Source: CBFHMJ01 sp965656875
GTDB lineage: Bacteria; Pseudomonadota; Gammaproteobacteria; Enterobacterales; Alteromonadaceae
DNA: 64,000 nucleotides
Assembly (NCBI GenBank): GCA_965656875.1
Contig: CBFHMJ010000010.1
Coordinates: 186,001 to 250,000, forward strand
Direction of reading: 5' to 3'
The stretch's first letter is position 1. The number at the start of each line of letters is the position of its first letter. This document shows, in pieces, positions 55,153 through 63,387 of this stretch. Below the pieces are notes generated by a model, which was given only the letters and a program-made list of their open reading frames with translations, was not told the DNA's origin and made no database searches. A program made the translations under genes and the position numbers.

Positions 55153-55866
55153 TTAATGCTGCAATGTAATTTGGTGTGTGAAGCTGACATCGTTTAAGTC
55201 CGCTATTTTACAAATACGCCTGACTACATCCTCTGTTCCATAGCTGTCGTTGCCGTAACTTGTTTTGGAAAACTCTTTATTACATTGTGGATGAATAGCT
55301 GACAATGCGGCTTTTTCAATAGCGGTGGTTAAAATTTTGGCTTTTTCCATCGTAAATGATTCGGAAATACGAAGAAATGTTATCGAGAAGTCGCTAAGAA
55401 TAGACTCATCATTTAATTTTGAGAAAAAATCCCAATTTTTATTGGCAAATATCAGTCTGTTTATTGAAGTGTTACAACCAGTATCCTTAAATTTACCATT
55501 CGAGTTTTTTTCTCGAATAATTTTTATTTCTTCTAATAACCGCCCTGATATCAGAGCATTACCTATTTTTTTCATCCTTTTCTCTGGATTGTTTATACCA
55601 CCAAATCCAACTCTTTGCCCCCTAAGCGTGATTGTCTCAAAATGCCGAGTCCAGCGATCATTCAGTATTTTTCCACCAATCTTCTGATATTTACCTAAAT
55701 AAATCACTTCACCTTTGAACGAAAATAAATAAATTCCCGGACCTGCTATCTGCTTTTTATTTTCGACTGATGCCTTATTACCAAACTTCAAATTTAGAGG
55801 GTAGTGCTTATTTTGTTTCTCTTGTACTGAAATAATATCTGACAGAGGTATTGAAATTTGCTGCAT
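55153..55866 (-). CDS. GIY-YIG-like nuclease protein
   Basis: It is 237 aa. Core residues are Gly44-Ile45-Tyr46 (PGIYLFSF), Tyr56-Leu57-Gly58 (VIYLGKY), Arg71 in DRWTRHF, and Glu184 with the following P-x-C-N (AIEKAALSAIHPQCN). These are the positions of the GIY-YIG fold, so nuclease activity is plausible. It has no extra DNA-binding domain I recognise. It is AT-rich and probably the last gene of the island transcript, 14 bases after a 21-codon ORF. Its role beside a RiPP cluster is unclear: it may be independent, a mobile-element part or a defence factor. Confidence 0.7.
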   Translation of the reverse strand: MQQISIPLSDIISVQEKQNKHYPLNLKFGNKASVENKKQIAGPGIYLFSFKGEVIYLGKYQKIGGKILNDRWTRHFETITLRGQRVGFGGINNPEKRMKKIGNALISGRLLEEIKIIREKNSNGKFKDTGCNTSINRLIFANKNWDFFSKLNDESILSDFSITFLRISESFTMEKAKILTTAIEKAALSAIHPQCNKEFSKTSYGNDSYGTEDVVRRICKIADLNDVSFTHQITLQH

Positions 55867-55880
55867 TATTTAACTACTTA

Positions 55881-55946
55881 TTAATCTATACGATCAATCA
55901 AATCAACTTGCTCGAACTCTGTATTTTCGGACTGTTCGTCTGCCAT
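55881..55946 (-). CDS. 21-aa acidic peptide ORF upstream of the GIY-YIG gene
   Basis: The frame reads MADEQSENTEFEQVDLIDRI plus a final Asp. A good ribosome site (AGGAG, eight bases) precedes the ATG, and the stop is 14 bases before the nuclease start. Nine of 21 residues are Asp or Glu. It could be a small protein, a translational leader or a further peptide substrate; it lacks the Thr-rich core of the main precursor. Too short for proof. Confidence 0.45.
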   Translation of the reverse strand: MADEQSENTEFEQVDLIDRID

Positions 55947-56003
55947 ATTACTGCTCCTGTTATGTAAACGTTTAAAGCAGTGTATAACCATAGAGTTAGC
56001 TGG

Positions 56004-56032
56004 CCTACCTGATACAGGTGAAATCAGGTAGG
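56004..56032. other. Hairpin after the graspetide precursor gene
   Basis: A perfect 10-bp inverted repeat, CCTACCTGAT and ATCAGGTAGG, with a 9-nt loop, lies 50 bases past the precursor stop. No T tract follows on the minus strand. It may stabilise the precursor mRNA or reduce read-through to the 21-codon ORF and nuclease. Confidence 0.6.
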
Positions 56033-56081
56033 TTTAAAGTTTGAACTCACAATACCAGCTTATCTAATAGACAGTTACAAT

Positions 56082-56564
56082 TTAGTTTAAGGTCAATTCA
56101 TCGTTATCAGAGTTTTCTAATGTGTTAGTTAGGAAAGTTGACATCAGCAAAATTTCGTCATTATCAGCAGCCTCTATTGTTCTCGTCTGCTCTGTTGATA
56201 AGCTTGCAACTTCATCGTCAGACGGTTCAACAGTTTTTGTAATGATAGTTGAACAATTAACTGCATTTGTAATTTCATCTTCATCCTGTACTTCAACTGT
56301 AAAAGTATATGTAGTGGTATCTTTTAAGTTAATTCCGTCTTGATCTGAAGGTTCAATAGTTGCTGTTTGAGTTGTAACATCTAAACGAATTTCACCATAA
56401 TCATCAGTTTCAGTAGCTTCTGTTTTAGCTGTGTAATCTAAACTCACAGAATCTTCGTCTATCTGTTCAATAGTTTCAGTGAGTCGGGTGGTATCTAATG
56501 CAACTACTGGGTTGTGAGACTTTATATCAATGGTCTCACTATAATTTAATATATACGGCTTCAT
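56082..56564 (-). CDS. Multi-core graspetide precursor peptide (seven Thr/Glu/Asp repeats)
   Basis: It is 160 aa. A leader of about 24 residues (MKPYILNYSETIDI...) is followed by seven diverged cores of 18-22 residues. The consensus is T-x2-T-x-T-x-E-x2-D-x-D-E. Cores start at Thr 26, 45, 64, 84, 106, 124 and 143. Cores 1, 3, 4, 6 and 7 keep the full spacing. Core 2 has lost one Thr and one Asp, and core 5 is one residue shorter in the acidic part. Each core offers three hydroxyls and at least three carboxylates, as in omega-ester (graspetide) substrates. One Cys (104) occurs. The ATG overlaps the stop of the membrane-protein gene (TAATG). The peptide class is inferred from repeats and the neighbouring ATP-grasp enzyme. 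Confidence 0.82.
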   Translation of the reverse strand: MKPYILNYSETIDIKSHNPVVALDTTRLTETIEQIDEDSVSLDYTAKTEATETDDYGEIRLDVTTQTATIEPSDQDGINLKDTTTYTFTVEVQDEDEITNAVNCSTIITKTVEPSDDEVASLSTEQTRTIEAADNDEILLMSTFLTNTLENSDNDELTLN

Positions 56565-57613
56565 TACTTGGCTTCCAGCTTCAATATAACTGCATTCCCT
56601 TCGAATGCATCAATGTTAAGTAAGATTGGTTCTAATTTATGTTTTTCAAGCAGAAACGAATTAAGAAATTCAATTATGTCATTAGCTTTCGGGTTAGACT
56701 TATTGCTTATTATGTATACTTTGCCAGTGTAACCAGCCAAAGCTTCAAAAAATAAAGCCAATTGCTTTTCCTGCAACTTTTGCTGGTTATCTATAACAAT
56801 ATACTCTTGCTCAATAACCTTTAGCTCTGGCTTAAACTCGACAATTTCATTCTTATTAACAAATACGCACAACCAAGCAAAAGCAAGAACAATAAAGCTT
56901 CGATTAAAATATTTTTCTGCATTTTTAGTTATGGAAACTGTTATACGAGATTCATTATTAAGGGAAAGAAAGTCAATATAGAATGCCTTTGCCAACTGTA
57001 TTTCAGTTGTATTTTCTTTAAGCTCTTTGAAAGTGGATTTAACAAATGCTTTAATCTTTAAGGCGAAGGTAATTTGAAGAAAAGCACTTAACCCGTAAAG
57101 AAAAAACAGCACGAGAAAGCCTGAACCTACTATTGTCAAAGGACTACAATTAGTTACACTGACTGTCTCACTTAGCAAATATATACCAGCGGCAGCTAGC
57201 GCCAGAATAATAGCTCGGTAACTATTTAGTTTTGTATATGAACTTGATATTCGCGTCCTGCTTTGGGTGATTTTCTCTTTTAATAGTTCAATATGGAGCT
57301 TTAGCTCGTCCTCTTTATATACTTTATATTCTTTTTCATAACTGTCGCCTTTACCGTCTAACTCCTTTGAGCTACTTAAAGGACATACGTCAAAAAAGTC
57401 TAAGCACTTATAGAGGTTAAAATTCCACGTTGAATCACCTTTTGCTAACGATACAAAATAATACTTACTCTGACCAAACGACAACGTTAGAAGTGATAGC
57501 CTAAAGTCACTTTTACTGCCATCAAATGAACCGAAGTCACTATCGCTTGAAACGTGTAAAACTGGTGACCAATTTAAAAGAGAGCCTATCCAGACCAAAA
57601 ACTTAATGACCAC
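56564..57613 (-). CDS. Membrane protein of the graspetide cluster, family unknown
   Basis: It is 349 aa. An N-terminal region of about 100 residues and a charged helix (about 100-128) precede TM1 (about 133-148), TM2 (about 160-186) and TM3 (about 238-253). A soluble C-terminal domain follows (about 255-349, with KVYIISNKSNPKANDIIEFL). It starts with a GTG, with GAGG seven bases upstream, inside the end of the ATP-grasp gene (11-bp overlap). Its stop overlaps the precursor ATG. Tight coupling implies a role in the same pathway, such as export, immunity or anchoring. No ABC-transporter or peptidase motif is seen. Confidence 0.7.
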   Translation of the reverse strand: MVIKFLVWIGSLLNWSPVLHVSSDSDFGSFDGSKSDFRLSLLTLSFGQSKYYFVSLAKGDSTWNFNLYKCLDFFDVCPLSSSKELDGKGDSYEKEYKVYKEDELKLHIELLKEKITQSRTRISSSYTKLNSYRAIILALAAAGIYLLSETVSVTNCSPLTIVGSGFLVLFFLYGLSAFLQITFALKIKAFVKSTFKELKENTTEIQLAKAFYIDFLSLNNESRITVSITKNAEKYFNRSFIVLAFAWLCVFVNKNEIVEFKPELKVIEQEYIVIDNQQKLQEKQLALFFEALAGYTGKVYIISNKSNPKANDIIEFLNSFLLEKHKLEPILLNIDAFEGNAVILKLEAK

Positions 57614-58511
57614 CTAAATACCTCACTATACTTCCTGATATATCAAGCCCAGTTTCAAATTCCAACCAAGCCCATTGACCGTTTACGTTCATTTCTAAGA
57701 AATGCCAATTGTCATTCTTTACAATGAAATCAAAGCAACCAAACTCCATATTGCTTAGCTTCATAAACTTAATGCACTTCTCGTAAATATCCTTTGGCAT
57801 TTCACAAACAGAGTAATTTATTTTGTTACCAGCCTTACGCCAGTCAACGCTATTTTGAGATACGATTTTGACAACAAAAACCTCTTTCCCAACAAATGTT
57901 GCTCTAACTTCAAAGTCCTTTGCTTGATAACGTTGAAAGTATGCAGGGGAGTATTTAAGAGCAATAAGCTCTATTGATGAATCAAGTAAATTAGTTTGAA
58001 CAAACTCTTTTGTCTTTTCATCTTGAATTACCCCTACTGAAATAGGCTTCACAATTGCTTTTTCAGACTTATACCTATCAACAAGATGAGCATCATTTGT
58101 TATTAAATAATCTGGCATTTCAAAGCCAATTTTATTTGCAAGTTTAGCTTGTCGTATTTTATTACCAGCAGGCCTCATTACCGATGGTTTGGTTAAACAA
58201 GTGCCATCAAAAGACTCTACAATACCTTCAATAAGTGAATATGCTTCTTTGTGTGCAAACGGGTGATATTTGTTTTCAATGACATCACTCAAGTTCTCTG
58301 ATGATGGCTTCCTATAATAAATAGATAAGCACGATGACTCTCTAATAGAAGCTTCTTTGTGTTTAATATCAAAATAGCCATTAGTAAAAGAGATTGAATA
58401 TTCTGAAAAACGGTCTAAATCAAACCGAAAAAAATCAATACTCTTATATTTTTTTATAATGTAGTCACTGGTTTTATCGTAAGAGCTTGTGACTATTAGT
58501 ATTTTATCCAT
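57603..58511 (-). CDS. ATP-grasp RiPP maturase (MvdD-like graspetide macrocyclase)
   Basis: It is 302 aa. The N-terminal pre-ATP-grasp domain (about residues 1-90) contains the YYRKP motif at 65-69. The ATP-grasp core has KPISVG (155-160), FEVRATFVG, the Asp-Trp-Arg at 223-225 typical of microviridin-type ligases, the metal-binding FDFIVKND and FLEMNVNGQWAW (Glu and Asn for Mg2+). Such enzymes join Ser/Thr/Lys side chains to Asp/Glu side chains of a precursor using ATP. Here the obvious substrate is the repeat peptide two genes downstream. It is the first gene of the island transcript, and its product is probably cytoplasmic. Confidence 0.88.
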   Translation of the reverse strand: MDKILIVTSSYDKTSDYIIKKYKSIDFFRFDLDRFSEYSISFTNGYFDIKHKEASIRESSCLSIYYRKPSSENLSDVIENKYHPFAHKEAYSLIEGIVESFDGTCLTKPSVMRPAGNKIRQAKLANKIGFEMPDYLITNDAHLVDRYKSEKAIVKPISVGVIQDEKTKEFVQTNLLDSSIELIALKYSPAYFQRYQAKDFEVRATFVGKEVFVVKIVSQNSVDWRKAGNKINYSVCEMPKDIYEKCIKFMKLSNMEFGCFDFIVKNDNWHFLEMNVNGQWAWLEFETGLDISGSIVRYLGGH

Positions 58512-58592
58512 ACTGCCACGTTCCTATATTATCTAATTAGATTGTAACATAACCCTCCTTTATGCAGAGATGAAGTTAATCCAGTTTTCCTA

Positions 58593-58598
58593 TATAAT
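58593..58598 (+). promoter_or_regulatory. Probable -10 element of rimO
   Basis: TATAAT, 36 bases before the rimO start. ATGAAG at 58570 could be a weak -35 (17-bp spacing). Confidence 0.5.
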
Positions 58599-58633
58599 TC
58601 GCGCCTTAATTTTTACCGACCACAAGCTTCCTC

Positions 58634-60070
58634 ATGACTGTAAATACATTCAATCCCAAGCAAACCACCACCCTCAACACACCGAAAAAAGTACTCGAAC
58701 AACAAGAAAACGGTGATGTTGTGCAAGGTAGTGGCAATCGTATTGGCTTTATCTCCCTCGGCTGCCCAAAAAACCTTGTTGATTCTGAACGCATTCTTAC
58801 CCAACTTCGTACTGAAGGTTATGAGATTATTCCCACCTATGAAGGGGCGGATATGGTAATCGTCAATACCTGTGGGTTTATCGACAGTGCGGTGCAGGAA
58901 TCGCTGGATACGATTGGTGAAGCCTTGTCTGAGAATGGCCGGGTGTTGGTTACTGGCTGTTTGGGTGCGAAAGAAGATGAAATTCGTGAAGTGCATCCTA
59001 AAGTGCTGGGAATTACCGGGCCGCATGCCTATGAAAATGTATTAGAACAGGTTCATCAGCATTTACCTAAGCCGCAGCATAATCCCTATGAAAGCCTGAT
59101 TCCGGATCATGGCATTAAATTAACGCCCCGCCACTATGCCTACTTGAAAATTTCTGAAGGCTGTGACCACAAATGTACCTTCTGTATTATTCCGTCGTTC
59201 CGTGGCCGGTTAGACAGTCGTCCGGTAGGTGATGTACTGAGTGAAGCGCAGCGCCTAAAAAATGCGGGTGTGAAAGAGTTATTAATTATCTCGCAAGATA
59301 CCAGCGCTTATGGTGTTGATGTAAAACATCGCACCGGGTTCTGGGAAGGTCAGCCGGTTAAAACACGGTTAACTGAACTGTGTCAGCAGCTGATGCAAAT
59401 GGGTATCTGGGTGCGTTTGCATTATGTTTACCCTTACCCGAGTGTCGATGAGTTAATTCCATTGATGGCTGAGGGGAAAATCCTGCCGTATCTCGATATC
59501 CCGTTCCAACACGCCAGCCCACGGATTCTTAAATTGATGAAGCGTCCAGGCCAGGCGGAACGCACGCTGGATCGCATTAAAAAGTGGCGTGAAGAGTGTC
59601 CACAGTTAGTGATTCGTTCAACTTTTATTGTGGGTTTCCCGGGTGAAACGGAAGAAGATTTCCAGTTATTACTGGACTGGTTAGATGAGGCGCAACTGGA
59701 CCGGGTTGGCTGCTTTAAATATTCGCCCGTTGAAGGGGCTCGCGCTAATGATTTACCGGACGAAGTGCCAGAAGATGTAAAAGAAGAGCGCTGGCAGCGA
59801 TTTATGGAAAAGCAGCAGCAAATCAGTGCCGCACGTTTGCAAGCCCGCGTTGGTTACATCATGCAGGTGTTAATTGACGAGGTGAATACCGAAGGCGCCA
59901 TTGGTCGCTGTTACGCCGATGCGCCGGAAATTGATGGCAAAGTGTATTTAAATGGCGTGTTCGATGTCGAGCCGGGTCAGTTTGTCGATGCTGAAATCAT
60001 CCATGCGGATAATTATGATCTGTGGGGTGTTGTGGCTGATGAAGATGATGAGTATGAAGACGACGAATAA
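58634..60070 (+). CDS. rimO: Ribosomal protein S12 methylthiotransferase
   Basis: It adds a methylthio group to an Asp of ribosomal protein S12 using two iron-sulphur clusters and SAM. It is 478 aa. The N-terminal MTTase domain starts ISLGCPKNLVDSERI with Cys ligands further on (VNTCGFID, TGCLGAKE). The radical-SAM motif is CDHKCTFC in ISEGCDHKCTFCIIPSFRG. The TRAM domain is at the end, which has a short acidic tail. It is divergent from the island genes. Confidence 0.96.
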   Translation: MTVNTFNPKQTTTLNTPKKVLEQQENGDVVQGSGNRIGFISLGCPKNLVDSERILTQLRTEGYEIIPTYEGADMVIVNTCGFIDSAVQESLDTIGEALSENGRVLVTGCLGAKEDEIREVHPKVLGITGPHAYENVLEQVHQHLPKPQHNPYESLIPDHGIKLTPRHYAYLKISEGCDHKCTFCIIPSFRGRLDSRPVGDVLSEAQRLKNAGVKELLIISQDTSAYGVDVKHRTGFWEGQPVKTRLTELCQQLMQMGIWVRLHYVYPYPSVDELIPLMAEGKILPYLDIPFQHASPRILKLMKRPGQAERTLDRIKKWREECPQLVIRSTFIVGFPGETEEDFQLLLDWLDEAQLDRVGCFKYSPVEGARANDLPDEVPEDVKEERWQRFMEKQQQISAARLQARVGYIMQVLIDEVNTEGAIGRCYADAPEIDGKVYLNGVFDVEPGQFVDAEIIHADNYDLWGVVADEDDEYEDDE

Positions 60071-60112
60071 TTGTTGTCTTTGTCAATAATGATAGTCGAG
60101 CATTAGCCCATC

Positions 60113-60156
60113 AAAAAGCCGTGAATCAGACTTTGATTCACGGCTTTTTTGTTTTT
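60113..60156. terminator. Strong bidirectional terminator between rimO and the M23 peptidase gene
   Basis: AAAAAGCCGTGAATCA, a 5-nt loop and TGATTCACGGCTTTTTT form a perfect stem with A and T tracts on both sides, followed by GTTTTTTAT. It serves the convergent genes on both strands. Confidence 0.92.
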
Positions 60157-60174
60157 TATCTCAGTGATTAACGG

Positions 60175-61056
60175 TTAATCGTCCAGTGTGTCCAGTACCA
60201 GCGCCGGATCGAGCCTGACGTTAAACCAGTTAATTCGCCAGTCAAGATGCGGTCCGGTGACCCGGCCTGTTGCACCGATTTGTGCAATCACATCACCCTG
60301 CTCTACCACGTCACCCGGTTTTACGAGAATTTTATGTAAATGGATAAAGGTTGAGGTGACGCCGTAGCCGTGATCGATAATCAGCGTGCCGCCGGAATAA
60401 TACATGTCGTTATGGGCCACCAGCACTTTGCCCGCAACCGGCGCATAAACCGGAGAACCGGTTTTATTGGCGATATCGAGGCCGTAATGAGGATTTTTCG
60501 GTTTGCCGTTAAAGAAGCGTTGGCTGCCATAAACGCCAGAAATTCGGCCTTTAGCGGGCTTGATAAAGGTTTGCAGAAAATCGAGTCGATCAGAGTCCGT
60601 CGCTCGTGCTGCACCAATTTGACGGTTATCGTCTTTAATGCGATCAAGGACTTTTTTAGGCGGTGATACGTATTTCTTCGCGACGCCTTCAATGCGATCA
60701 ATCTTGTAGTCGCGTTTGGCGAGTGTCAGGGGAATCTGTTGTTTGTTACCGGCCGGCGATTGAATAGTCAGTGATTGTTCCAGCGTGTCGTCGCGACCAA
60801 AACCAAACACGAATTCACCGTCTGTCGTGAGTCGGAGTAATTTATCATTAAACCAGACCGAGCTGCCCGGTTTAGCTTTACCAATAATTAAACCGCCGGG
60901 TGTGAGTTCACCTTTGAGCGTCAATAATGCGGGGTGTTTAGCGGCGAGTTCAGCAGATGAATCTGCGGCCAGCGCTGTGTTTGAGGTCGGTGTCAGCGCA
61001 ACCAGCGCCAACACCACCATTGAAAATTGTTTGAATTTAGCTAAAGGCAATCGCAC
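60175..61056 (-). CDS. M23-family (LytM) peptidoglycan metallopeptidase
   Basis: It is about 293 aa. A signal peptide (to about residue 31, TALA) is followed by a beta-rich N-terminal part. The LytM domain has the zinc motifs PHYGLDIA and PHLDWRINWF, with the conserved TFIHLHKI. Members cut peptidoglycan cross-bridges or activate amidases. The GTG at 61056 has AGGAG nine bases upstream and is preferred over a TTG three codons earlier. It overlaps the end of the pterin-synthase-like gene by 20 bases, so the two are co-transcribed. Confidence 0.88.
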   Translation of the reverse strand: MRLPLAKFKQFSMVVLALVALTPTSNTALAADSSAELAAKHPALLTLKGELTPGGLIIGKAKPGSSVWFNDKLLRLTTDGEFVFGFGRDDTLEQSLTIQSPAGNKQQIPLTLAKRDYKIDRIEGVAKKYVSPPKKVLDRIKDDNRQIGAARATDSDRLDFLQTFIKPAKGRISGVYGSQRFFNGKPKNPHYGLDIANKTGSPVYAPVAGKVLVAHNDMYYSGGTLIIDHGYGVTSTFIHLHKILVKPGDVVEQGDVIAQIGATGRVTGPHLDWRINWFNVRLDPALVLDTLDD

Positions 61057-61906
61057 CTTTTCCAACTCCTTCGTAAGCCGTGATGGTAAATGAAGAGTCT
61101 GGCACCTGCGCTTTTAATTCTTCTGCCATGTATTGCGCCAGACATTCAACAGTTGAGTCACATGGGACAACTTCAACCACATTGTTTGAGATCACCAGTT
61201 CGTATTCGCCCTGGTCGGCTTCATATTTAAACGCAATCAGATCAGGATGTGAATCGGGTGCCGTTAAATAGTCCAGTTGTTCCGGTGAAACGATGTCTTC
61301 TTCACTGCCGATGTAAATATCTTCAAAGCGATCAGACCAGTATTTCTGCCATTTCGGTGCATACATGTCGTCTTGCTGCACCTGGATTTTTGAGCGGTGG
61401 CCGTGAGCAATTCGCTGGCAGTTACCGTCGTGCTTCTTCAAACCGTGGGTGTAATGGTAATAAAAACCGTTGATTGCTTCAGCGCGTAGCTTGATATCAA
61501 TGGCTGATACATTGCCTGGCAAATGAGGGTTAATCACTTCGATTAAGAATGCTTTAACACATTCCATGTCGATGGCTTCTGCGTTGATCATCGCGAATGC
61601 TGAATCAGGGGAGTAAACCGAGGTATACAGATTGTCACCAAACGGGAATTCGACTTTAGTACCTTTGTCGAATTTGGTAATCGTGGTCGTGTCGCTGTTT
61701 GTCGCTACAGCCAGCTTGTGATCGACACTGCCATCAATAATAGATTTAATGCGCTTTTTCACCTTTCCAAAATCAAGCACCATACTTTGATGATCTAAAT
61801 CACCGATTAAAACTAAATCGACAATCCAGCTTTCTCCGACAATACCGCGTTTTTCACAAAGGTAAGAAAAGTCAATTACTGTCAGATCATTTACGAATAA
61901 GTGCAT
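61037..61906 (-). CDS. Two-part 6-pyruvoyl-tetrahydropterin synthase-like protein
   Basis: It is 289 aa, about twice the usual PTPS/QueD length. The N-terminal half, with GESWIVDLVLIGDLDHQ and VLDFGKVKKRI, is PTPS-like. The C-terminal half contains CQRIAHGHRSKIQV, with the Cys and His-Gly-His of the active site, and a helical end. A fused, partly degenerate duplication is likely. The function could be in pterin or queuosine chemistry, but the exact reaction is not fixed. It is upstream of and overlaps the M23 peptidase gene. Confidence 0.78.
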   Translation of the reverse strand: MHLFVNDLTVIDFSYLCEKRGIVGESWIVDLVLIGDLDHQSMVLDFGKVKKRIKSIIDGSVDHKLAVATNSDTTTITKFDKGTKVEFPFGDNLYTSVYSPDSAFAMINAEAIDMECVKAFLIEVINPHLPGNVSAIDIKLRAEAINGFYYHYTHGLKKHDGNCQRIAHGHRSKIQVQQDDMYAPKWQKYWSDRFEDIYIGSEEDIVSPEQLDYLTAPDSHPDLIAFKYEADQGEYELVISNNVVEVVPCDSTVECLAQYMAEELKAQVPDSSFTITAYEGVGKGAIAFS

Positions 61907-62027
61907 AGTGCTTGAATACTCCGGTGCATCGGTTTTAAGTCAGGGTAAAACGGGTCCATTACTGGGTTTTAGCCAAATGGTGCGGTATTATATTTAACTA
62001 TGACTCAAAAACATATGGTCTTTTTCC

Positions 62028-63371
62028 ATGTCCCACATTCTTATTAAAAACGCCACGATAGTTAACGAAAACACCTCCACCGTTTCAGATCTCTTAATAA
62101 AAAATGACCGCATCGAGAAAATCGCCACCAATATTAGTGCCGATGGTGCGCAAGTTATTGATGCCGAAGGGCTTCACCTGATGCCGGGTATGATTGATGA
62201 TCAGGTTCATTTCCGTGAGCCGGGCCTGACTCACAAAGGATCGATTGCCACCGAATCCGCTGCGGCGGTTGCTGGCGGTATTACGTCCTTTATGGAAATG
62301 CCGAACGTTAATCCGTTAACCATCAATAAAGAGGCGATTGAACAGAAATTTGATATTGCCGCCAATTCCGCCGTCGCGAATCATAGTTTTTATCTGGGCG
62401 CGACCAACGATAATATCGAAGATATCAAGCGCCTGGATAAGTCCCGCATCTGTGGCGTTAAGTGTTTCATGGGTGCCTCGACTGGGAATATGTTAGTTGA
62501 CCGTCCTGAATCCCTCGAACTGATTTTCCAACACTCCCCTATCCTCATCGCCACTCACTGTGAAGACACACCCATCATCAAAGCCAACGAAGAAGCCTTC
62601 AAAGCCAAATATGGTGAAGACTTACCGATGTCTTATCACCCGGATATTCGTTCAGCAGATGCATGTTACGCATCGTCTTCTTACGCAGTGGGTCTGGCGA
62701 AAAAGTATGGTTCAAAACTACACGTTCTGCATTTAACGACAGAAAAAGAAATGTCGTTATTTACCCAGAAGCCATTACTGGAAAGCCTGAAAAGTGAAAA
62801 CGTCACCGCTGAAGTGTGTGTGCATCATTTATTCTTCAACCGTGGTGACTACGACAAGCTGGGTAGCCAGATCAAATGTAACCCGGCAGTAAAAGACATC
62901 AGCGACCAGCAGGCGTTGATTCAGGCGGTTAATGATGACGTTATTGATATCATCGCTACCGACCACGCACCACACACCTGGGAAGAAAAACAAAACCCTT
63001 ACTTTAAAGCGCCAGCTGGTATTCCACTGGTTCAACATGCATTGTTGTCTGTGCTTGAGTTAATGCATGACAAGCATTTCTCACTGGAAACCATCGTGCG
63101 TAAAACAGCACATGCTGTTGCCGAACGTTATCAGGTGCTTGATCGGGGTTATATTCGTGAAGGTTACTTTGCAGATTTAGTGCTGGTGGATCTGGCGAAG
63201 GGTCATCAGTGTAACGACGACAACATTCTGTACAAGTGTGGCTGGTCACCGTTTAACGGTTACAACTTCCGTTCAACCGTTAAATCAACGTTTGTAAACG
63301 GTCAACTTGCCTTTGACGGACAAAAGGTTCAGCCAGTTAAAGGTAAAGCGCTGGTCTTTGATCGCGACTAA
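62028..63371 (+). CDS. pyrC: Dihydroorotase
   Basis: It cyclises carbamoyl-aspartate to dihydroorotate in pyrimidine synthesis. It is 447 aa, of the longer class-I type. The metal ligands are visible: DDQVHFREPG (His-x-His-like start), the carbamylated Lys in GVKCFMGAS, THCED, LHVLHLTT and the catalytic Asp in IATDHAPHTWEE. It is a cytoplasmic TIM barrel. A hairpin at 63388-63419 and a terminator follow. Confidence 0.94.
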   Translation: MSHILIKNATIVNENTSTVSDLLIKNDRIEKIATNISADGAQVIDAEGLHLMPGMIDDQVHFREPGLTHKGSIATESAAAVAGGITSFMEMPNVNPLTINKEAIEQKFDIAANSAVANHSFYLGATNDNIEDIKRLDKSRICGVKCFMGASTGNMLVDRPESLELIFQHSPILIATHCEDTPIIKANEEAFKAKYGEDLPMSYHPDIRSADACYASSSYAVGLAKKYGSKLHVLHLTTEKEMSLFTQKPLLESLKSENVTAEVCVHHLFFNRGDYDKLGSQIKCNPAVKDISDQQALIQAVNDDVIDIIATDHAPHTWEEKQNPYFKAPAGIPLVQHALLSVLELMHDKHFSLETIVRKTAHAVAERYQVLDRGYIREGYFADLVLVDLAKGHQCNDDNILYKCGWSPFNGYNFRSTVKSTFVNGQLAFDGQKVQPVKGKALVFDRD

Positions 63372-63387
63372 CCCTCTAACAGGTCGA

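Noticed and set aside
56082..56564. Reading the repeat peptide as an adhesin or calcium-binding repeat protein
   Set aside because: There is no signal peptide and no RTX-type glycines. The fixed Thr-Glu-Asp spacing and the coupled ATP-grasp gene fit a graspetide precursor better.
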